DNA of 11,240 bases from Actinomycetes bacterium. GTDB taxonomy: Bacteria; Actinomycetota; Actinomycetes; Propionibacteriales; Propionibacteriaceae. The notes under the pieces were generated by a model. That model made no database searches, was not told the DNA's origin, and saw only the letters and a program-made list of their open reading frames with translations. Of the stretch, positions 1-4,691 are shown in pieces (the first letter of the stretch is position 1; every line of letters begins with the position of its first letter). Both the position numbers and the translations under genes were made by a program. The stretch covers positions 1 to 11,240 of the forward strand of contig JAEWIK010000118.1 in NCBI GenBank assembly GCA_023387135.1. The letters run 5' to 3'.

Positions 1-495
1 GAGCAGATCTTCGCCGACAGGATCGGCCATCCGGTCCACCTCGTCAACGACGCGGACGCCGCCGGCATCGCCGAGGTGAAGTACGGCGCCGCCAAGGGCC
101 ACCCGGGGCTCGTGCTGGTGACGACGCTCGGCACCGGCATCGGCAGCGCGCTCATCTATCGCGGCGTGCTCGTGCCCAACACCGAACTCGGCCATCTCGA
201 GATCGACGGCTACGACGCCGAGACCCAGGCGTCGGCAGGCGTGAAGACGAGGCTCAAGCTCAGCTACTCCAAGTACATCCCCCGCGTGCAGCGCTACTAC
301 GAGCGGCTGGAGGCGCTGTTCTGGCCGGACCTGCTCGTCGTGGGCGGCGGCATCTCCAAGGACGCCGAGAAGTTCCTGCCGAAGCTCCAGTTGCGGACGC
401 CGATCGTCCCGGCCGCGCTGGAGAACAGGGCGGGCATCATCGGCGCGGCCTGGCTGGCTGCCGACTCGCTGAGGAACCCCGACCCCCTGGCCTGA
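1..495 (+). CDS. ppgK: Polyphosphate glucokinase, 3' part (5' end outside window)
   Basis: This enzyme phosphorylates glucose to glucose 6-phosphate in the cytoplasm, using polyphosphate (often also ATP) as donor. It belongs to the ROK superfamily and is typical of Actinomycetota. The frame is open from base 1 and ends at TGA 493-495, leaving 164 residues. Family members are usually about 250-270 residues, so the N-terminal third, including the first phosphate-binding loop, lies upstream. Visible motifs are VNDADAAG (positions 49-63 region), which carries the ROK catalytic Asp; LGTGIGSAL (about 127-153), a phosphate-binding loop; NTELGHLEIDG (about 178-210); and VGGGIS near the C-terminus. 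The cysteine-rich zinc motif that follows GH in ordinary ROK glucokinases is absent, which fits PpgK. The identification is from motif recognition. The neighbouring argS gene converges and gives no functional clue. Confidence 0.93.
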   Translation, partial: EQIFADRIGHPVHLVNDADAAGIAEVKYGAAKGHPGLVLVTTLGTGIGSALIYRGVLVPNTELGHLEIDGYDAETQASAGVKTRLKLSYSKYIPRVQRYYERLEALFWPDLLVVGGGISKDAEKFLPKLQLRTPIVPAALENRAGIIGAAWLAADSLRNPDPLA

Positions 496-510
496 GGACG
501 CGGGCGCCTA

Positions 511-532
511 CGGCCCGGGCCACTGCGGGCCG
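511..532. terminator. GC-rich hairpin between converging ppgK and argS
   Basis: A perfect 7-bp inverted repeat (CGGCCCG at 511-517 and CGGGCCG at 526-532) encloses an 8-nt loop. It sits in the 44-nt gap between two converging stop codons, where a bidirectional terminator would be expected. There is no T-tract on either side. That is common for candidate actinobacterial terminators but leaves the call uncertain. In such GC-rich DNA a 7-bp GC stem can also arise by chance. Confidence 0.4.
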
Positions 533-539
533 AGCACGC

Positions 540-2183
540 CTACATGCGCTCGGGAGCCGCGATTCCCAGCAGGTCGAGCCCTGCGGCGAGCACCTTCTTG
601 GTCGCCAGGCACAGGCCGAGCCGGGACGCGCGCACGTCCCCTTCGCTCTTCAGCACCGGGCACTTCTCGTAGAACGCGCTGAGGCAGCCCGCCAACTCGT
701 AGAGGTAGCCGCACAGCCTGTGCGGCTGCAGCGTCTCGGCCACCGTGTCGACCACCTCGCCGAAGCGGGACAGCAGCAGCGCCAGCGTCTGCTCCTCCGG
801 TTCGCCCAGGACGCTGACCGGACCGACCGGATACCCCTCGGCCTCGGCCTTGCGCAGGATCTGGGTGACGCGCGCGTGCGCGTACTGCAGGTACGGGCCG
901 GTGTCGCCGGTCGTGGCGACCATCCGCTCGACGTCGAAGGCGTAATCCTTCTGGAGGCCCGAGGAGAGGTCGGCGTACTTGATGGCCGCCAGCGCGATCT
1001 CGGGAGCGGCCTCCGCCTCGGCCGCGTCGAGCAGCGAGTTGAGGGTGACGGCGGTGCCTTCGCGCGTGGAGAACTTCTTGCCGTCGGCACCGAGCACCTG
1101 GCCGAAGCCGACGAACTCTGCCGACACCTCGTCCGGCAGGTACCCGGCCTTCCGCGCGACGGCGAAGACCAGGTCGAAGTGGAACTGCTGGGGGGCGCCC
1201 ACGACGTAGATCAGCCGGTTCGCGTCCAGGTCGCCCACCCTGTGCCTGATGGCGGCGAGGTCGGTGCAGTCGTAGCCGTACCCGCCCTGGGAGTTGCGGA
1301 TCATCGCCGGGGCGGGGAACCCCTCGGCGAAGACCACGAGCGCGCCGTCGTCGACGACGGCGATCCCGCGCTCCTCGAGGTCGCCCGCCACCACGGGCAG
1401 GTCGGCGTTGTAGATCGACTCCCCCGCGAGGTCGGCGTCGCTCAGCAGGATGTTCATGCGACGGTAGGTGGCGTTGAAGCCCGCCAGCGAGACGTCGATC
1501 AGCTTGCGCCAGATCTCCCGGGTCGTCGGGTCGCCGGCCTGCAGGGCGACGACCCTGTCATGCGCCCTGGCGGCGAACTCGTCGGACTCCTTCAGGTGCG
1601 AGTTCGCGCGCTGGTAGAGGGCTTCGGCCCCGGCGAGGTCGAGGGTGGCGACGTCGAGGTCCTCTTCCAGGGACTGCTCGACGAGCATGCCGAACTGGCG
1701 TCCCCAGTCACCGATGTGGTTCTGGGGGATGACAGTGTGACCTGTCGCCCGCAGCACCCGCGTGAAGCAGTCGCCGATGATGGTCGAGCGCAGGTGGCCG
1801 ACGTGCATCTGCTTGGCGACGTTCGGGCTGGAGTAGTCGATGACAACTGTCCTGGGCGCCGCTGTGGTGTTGATGCCCGCCCTGGGATCGGCCAGCACCT
1901 CGGACGCGACCCGCGCCAGCACCTCGGTCTTGAGCCGCAGGTTGATGAAGCCGGGGCCGGCTATCTCGAGCGGCTCGCACAGGTCGGAGAGGTCGATGCG
2001 TTCCACCAGCGCCGCGGCGATCTCACGCGGCGGGCGTCCCTCGGCGTTGGCGAGCCGCAGCGCGACGTTCGTCTGGTAGTGGCCGAACTGGGGCCTGGTC
2101 GCCGGTCGTAACTCGGGGTCGATTCCGGCAGCGGCTTCGACACGAGCGGCGAGGACGGCGGGCAGAGACAGCATGGGCGCCAT
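540..2183 (-). CDS. argS: Arginyl-tRNA synthetase
   Basis: This is a class I aminoacyl-tRNA synthetase that charges tRNA-Arg with arginine in the cytoplasm. The 547 residues match the usual ArgS length. Domains in order: an N-terminal Add-1 tRNA-binding domain (about 1-85, with GPGFINLRL near 77-84); a catalytic Rossmann fold with the HIGH-type signature HVGH at 127-130, NHIGDWG at 155-161 and a KMSK-type loop KFSTREG at 370-376; and a C-terminal DALR anticodon-binding helical domain from about 430, ending PERM as ArgS proteins commonly do. The start was taken at ATG 2183. An in-frame ATG lies three codons downstream (2174). Neither has a convincing Shine-Dalgarno sequence, so the exact N-terminus is unsettled by three residues. 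It lies 36 nt after a SanA-like gene on the same strand and may share its transcript. Confidence 0.97.
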   Translation of the reverse strand: MAPMLSLPAVLAARVEAAAGIDPELRPATRPQFGHYQTNVALRLANAEGRPPREIAAALVERIDLSDLCEPLEIAGPGFINLRLKTEVLARVASEVLADPRAGINTTAAPRTVVIDYSSPNVAKQMHVGHLRSTIIGDCFTRVLRATGHTVIPQNHIGDWGRQFGMLVEQSLEEDLDVATLDLAGAEALYQRANSHLKESDEFAARAHDRVVALQAGDPTTREIWRKLIDVSLAGFNATYRRMNILLSDADLAGESIYNADLPVVAGDLEERGIAVVDDGALVVFAEGFPAPAMIRNSQGGYGYDCTDLAAIRHRVGDLDANRLIYVVGAPQQFHFDLVFAVARKAGYLPDEVSAEFVGFGQVLGADGKKFSTREGTAVTLNSLLDAAEAEAAPEIALAAIKYADLSSGLQKDYAFDVERMVATTGDTGPYLQYAHARVTQILRKAEAEGYPVGPVSVLGEPEEQTLALLLSRFGEVVDTVAETLQPHRLCGYLYELAGCLSAFYEKCPVLKSEGDVRASRLGLCLATKKVLAAGLDLLGIAAPERM

Positions 2184-2219
2184 TTTCGCACGCGCGCGGT
2201 GGCGCCTTCGACAGCCGCC

Positions 2220-2831
2220 TCAGCGGCGTACCCACGGCCGCTGGGTGGCGACGTCCCACAGCAGCTTGAGGTTGGCGGCCACCTCACGGCGGACGCCGTA
2301 GTCCCACCGTTGCGAACTCGACCTCGCCGAGGTGTCGCCCACGCCGAGGGCGTCGATGCCGAGCAGCCCGCAGATCGCGAGCGCCCGTGGCAGGTGGTAG
2401 CGCTGGCTCACGACGGTGAGTCTCGTGAGGCCGAAGACGTCCCGCGCCCGCGAGCACGACGCGTAGGTGTCGAGCCCCTCGCGGTCGAGCAGCAGCGCGG
2501 ACTCCGGAACGCCTTCCGCCACCAGGTAGTCCCGCATGGCCGCGGGCTCGTCGTAGAACCTGCTCCTGCCGTCCCCCGAGAGCAGCAGCGTGGAGGCCAG
2601 CCCGCGCCGGTAGAGGTCGGCCGCCACGTCGAGCCGTGCCCGCAGGAAGCCCGAAGGACGTCCGCCGGGATAGACCTCGGCGCCCAGCACCAGCGCCACC
2701 TCGGCGGCGGGAACCTCGTCGCCACTCACCACCCTGTTCCTGGTGGCGAGGTGGATGCAGCCCGCCAGCAGGAGCGGGCCGCCGAGCACGGCGGTGGTGA
2801 CGGCGAGCGCCGCCCGCGCAGGTCCTTCCAT
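2220..2831 (-). CDS. SanA/YdcF-family DUF218 envelope protein
   Basis: The 203-residue protein has one hydrophobic N-terminal segment (about 7-28) followed by a DUF218 domain. Seen in sequence: ALVLGAEVYPGGRPS at 46-60, LLLSGDG at 82-88, an Asp-Thr pair at 121-122, SQRYHLPRA at 142-150 and REVAANLK at 182-189. These are the conserved blocks of the SanA/YdcF superfamily. E. coli SanA affects the envelope barrier to vancomycin at high temperature; the molecular activity of most members is unknown. The hydrophobic segment ends in LLAGC (21-25), which fits a lipobox with Cys25, although the n-region has only one Arg and one Glu. It may therefore be a lipoprotein or simply have a single membrane anchor. 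The start ATG at 2831 is preceded by AAGG at suitable spacing. argS follows after 36 nt. Confidence 0.85.
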   Translation of the reverse strand: MEGPARAALAVTTAVLGGPLLLAGCIHLATRNRVVSGDEVPAAEVALVLGAEVYPGGRPSGFLRARLDVAADLYRRGLASTLLLSGDGRSRFYDEPAAMRDYLVAEGVPESALLLDREGLDTYASCSRARDVFGLTRLTVVSQRYHLPRALAICGLLGIDALGVGDTSARSSSQRWDYGVRREVAANLKLLWDVATQRPWVRR

Positions 2832-2952
2832 GCAGCTACCTTAGGAGGCCGCCGAACCCCGCCGCCCGGCGCGCGGCTCCCGATCCTTCGCACCGCCGCG
2901 TCGGGGTACGCAACAGCCTCCGGTCGCCGGTCGCCACCCCGTCGCCCGGTGA

Positions 2953-2981
2953 TACATTTCTCCAACAAACGGGGTCACCCC
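2953..2981 (+). promoter_or_regulatory. Possible -10 element and short palindrome upstream of the first EEP gene
   Basis: The 178-bp divergent gap between the SanA-like gene and the first EEP gene is GC-rich except for an AT-richer patch around 2952-2970. TACATT at 2953-2958 fits the actinobacterial -10 pattern TAnnnT. No good -35 is present at the expected distance. Just downstream, 2971-2981 is a GGGGT-C-ACCCC palindrome that could be an operator half or a small leader hairpin. This is a weak call based only on base composition and pattern. Confidence 0.2.
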
Positions 2982-3000
2982 CGCCTGTGTGCGTGCCTGC

Positions 3001-3006
3001 GGAGGA
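3001..3006 (+). promoter_or_regulatory. Ribosome binding site GGAGGA that fixes the start of the first EEP gene
   Basis: A near-perfect Shine-Dalgarno sequence lies 3-4 nt before GTG 3010. The longest open frame begins at GTG 2989, upstream of this site. Starting there would put the GGAGGA inside the coding sequence and add seven residues ahead of an otherwise normal signal peptide. GTG 3010 is therefore the better start. Confidence 0.7.
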
Positions 3007-3009
3007 ACT

Positions 3010-4530
3010 GTGTCCAGGGGTCGAAGACGGTGGCTTGCGCGACTCGGCGCAGTGGCTGTCCTTGCCGTCGCCACCCTCCTGGCCGCCGAGCCGGCGGTCC
3101 TCGCCGAACCTACCCCCGCGGCCCCGTCCCAGCTCCGCGTGACCTTCAGGTCCACCATGGCGGCGATCAGTTGGGACGGCGGGCTCCCTGCCGACGCCGT
3201 CGTCGAACTGTCGGAGACGCCGGCGTTCTCCTACGCCCGGCGGCTCGACGTCACCGAGAGCATCGCGCTCTTCACCGGCCTGAAGCCCGACACCAACTAC
3301 TACGTCAGGGTCTACCCGCGCTCGGTCGACGGGACCGTGGGCGCCCCGACCTCGCCCCAGAGCTTCACCACGCCCGAACAGCAGTACCCGGCGGCGGCGC
3401 CGACCCTCGCCCTCGCTCCGCTCACCACGACCTCGCTCACTGCCACCTGGAACGCCGTCACGATGGCGGCCTCCTACGTCGTCCAGGCCAGCACCGACGC
3501 CGAGTTCGGTGGCGAGCCAGCGTCCTTCACCGCCGAGGAGCCGACAGCCGTCCTCGACGGGCTGACGGGGAAGACCACCTACTACGCGCGGGTCAGGGCG
3601 CTCGGCAAGGACGGCGCCCCGCTCAGCGACTGGTCGGCGACCGCCTCGGCCGCCACCCCCGAGTCGCTGCCGTTGCGGGTGGCGAGCTGGAACGTCCTGT
3701 GTGAGAACTGCTCGAAGGGCAAGGCGAGCTGGGCCAAGCGGCGCGGCGCGATAGTGCAGTACATCAAGGAACAGGACCCCGACGTCCTCGGCGTGCAGGA
3801 GGCGTCCCAGGGGCGCATCCCCGGCGGCAGGACGCAGTACAACGACCTGCTCCTGAGGCTCGGCGAGCCCTACGCGATCACCGACGCCGCCAGGTCCGCC
3901 TCGCTCGCGGTCAGGATCATCTACAACTCCGAGCGGGTGAAGCTGCTCGACAAGGGCTCGACCTACCTGCCGCGCGGCCCGTCCAAGCGCACCGCCACCT
4001 GGGCGATCTTCGAGCAGCTGTCGACCGGCAAGAAGTTCTTCTACCTGAGCACCCATCTCGAGCCGAACAACGACAAGAAGGGCTCGAACAAGAACTACAA
4101 CGTCCGCAAGCGCCAGGCCCGCGCCGTCGTCGAGGTCATCAAGAAGAACAACCCCGACGGCCTGCCCGTGATAGCCGTCGGCGACTTCAACTCCACCAAG
4201 TGGGACGACCCGAGCAACGCGCCGTACGACATCATGCAGGCGGCCGGCTACCGCGATCCGCTCGGCAATGCCTATGAGAGCCGCGGCAGCGCACCGGGCG
4301 CGTTCGTCGAGAACCGCATCAACACCTCGTACGCCAGCTTCAACATGTACCTGCGCAAGGCCCGCAGGTCTCCCGGCGACGTCAACGGCTCGAACCCCGA
4401 CTACATCTTCGTCAGCCCGATGCGGGTGAGTGAGTACGAGACTGTCGTGAAGGTCGACTCGGCAGGCAGGTGGCGGGGAGTCATCCCGTCCGACCACAAC
4501 CTGATCCGCGCGACGGTCTGGCTGCCCTAG
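3010..4530 (+). CDS. Secreted FN3 x2 - endonuclease/exonuclease/phosphatase (EEP) protein
   Basis: This is a predicted exported metal-dependent phosphodiesterase of 506 residues. A Sec signal peptide (basic SRGRRR, hydrophobic 10-25, likely cleavage after AVLA near residue 32) is followed by two fibronectin type III modules (about 38-122 and 128-217) and an EEP domain (about 221-506). The EEP catalytic motifs are all present: SWN with Asn228, VQE with Glu264, STHLEP with His349, GDFNS with Asp392 and Asn394, and SDHN with Asp495 and His496. The fold is shared by DNase I, exonuclease III, sphingomyelinases and inositol phosphatases, so the substrate cannot be read from sequence. Extracellular DNA or a phosphodiester lipid or polymer are candidates. 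The mature protein has only two cysteines, C231 and C234, right after the catalytic Asn. GTG 3010 was chosen on its GGAGGA site. It is followed by a larger paralogue 161 bp downstream. Confidence 0.88.
   Translation: MSRGRRRWLARLGAVAVLAVATLLAAEPAVLAEPTPAAPSQLRVTFRSTMAAISWDGGLPADAVVELSETPAFSYARRLDVTESIALFTGLKPDTNYYVRVYPRSVDGTVGAPTSPQSFTTPEQQYPAAAPTLALAPLTTTSLTATWNAVTMAASYVVQASTDAEFGGEPASFTAEEPTAVLDGLTGKTTYYARVRALGKDGAPLSDWSATASAATPESLPLRVASWNVLCENCSKGKASWAKRRGAIVQYIKEQDPDVLGVQEASQGRIPGGRTQYNDLLLRLGEPYAITDAARSASLAVRIIYNSERVKLLDKGSTYLPRGPSKRTATWAIFEQLSTGKKFFYLSTHLEPNNDKKGSNKNYNVRKRQARAVVEVIKKNNPDGLPVIAVGDFNSTKWDDPSNAPYDIMQAAGYRDPLGNAYESRGSAPGAFVENRINTSYASFNMYLRKARRSPGDVNGSNPDYIFVSPMRVSEYETVVKVDSAGRWRGVIPSDHNLIRATVWLP
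3121..3663 (+). repeat. Two fibronectin type III modules in the first EEP protein
   Basis: Two degenerate tandem modules each carry the FN3 hallmarks: an early W in an A-x-x-x-W pattern (AAISWDG and TATWNAV), a mid-module L-x-G-L turn (FTGLKPDTNYYVRV and LDGLTGKTTYYARV) and a closing T-P. Such modules in secreted bacterial enzymes usually act as spacers or carbohydrate/surface-binding units. The two are more diverged from each other than the modules of the downstream paralogue are among themselves. Confidence 0.75.
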
Positions 4531-4545
4531 CCGCGGTGCGGCCGC

Positions 4546-4562
4546 CGGCGCCTGAGGCGCCG
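4546..4562 (+). terminator. Hairpin after the first EEP gene
   Basis: A 7-bp perfect inverted repeat, CGGCGCC (4546-4552) and GGCGCCG (4556-4562) around a 3-nt TGA loop, starts 16 nt after the stop codon. There is no T-tract. It could end or attenuate the first EEP transcript, which would suggest that the second EEP gene has its own promoter. The evidence is geometry and position only. Confidence 0.4.
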
Positions 4563-4609
4563 TCACGAGGCCTCGCCAGCGCTTTACCCATCTAGAGGCG
4601 GCGTTGAGA

Positions 4610-4655
4610 GTTACATCGCTGTGACTCAGGGCTCCCGGGCCGCCGCTGCTAGCGT
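4610..4655 (+). promoter_or_regulatory. Candidate promoter with GTnAC-N6-GTnAC activator-like site upstream of the second EEP gene
   Basis: GTTAC (4610-4614) and GTGAC (4621-4625) form a direct repeat with a 6-nt spacer. This GTnAC-type spacing is reported for actinobacterial OmpR-family regulators such as MtrA and GlnR. Further on, TGC-TAGCGT (4647-4655) matches an extended -10 (TGn followed by TAnnnT). A start near 4662 would put the repeat at roughly -52 to -37, the usual place for an activator that replaces a weak -35. No good -35 hexamer is seen at the correct spacing, which fits activator dependence but does not prove it. The regulator assignment is inference. Confidence 0.35.
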
Positions 4656-4678
4656 CCGGTCGACGGTCCCGGATTCAC

Positions 4679-4684
4679 AGGAGT
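4679..4684 (+). promoter_or_regulatory. Ribosome binding site of the second EEP gene
   Basis: AGGAGT lies 7 nt before ATG 4692, a good Shine-Dalgarno sequence at normal spacing that supports this start. Confidence 0.75.
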
Positions 4685-4691
4685 CTTCTTC

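Noticed and set aside
720..2111. Plus-strand open frame of 463 codons opposite argS
   Set aside because: argS is unambiguous on the minus strand, and the plus-strand translation shows no recognisable domain.
2989..3009. Upstream GTG start for the first EEP gene
   Set aside because: It would place a strong GGAGGA ribosome site inside the coding region and lengthen the n-region of the signal peptide. GTG 3010 is better placed.
2199..3704. Plus-strand open frame of 501 codons spanning the SanA-like gene, the intergenic gap and the start of the first EEP gene
   Set aside because: It overlaps two well-supported genes in other frames, has no motif and a shadow-like composition.
2836..4566. Long minus-strand open frame of 576 codons opposite the first EEP gene
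   Set aside because: It has low-complexity Arg/Gly/Val-rich translation with no motif. The plus-strand frame has a signal peptide, FN3 and EEP motifs. Long antisense frames are expected in GC-rich coding DNA.
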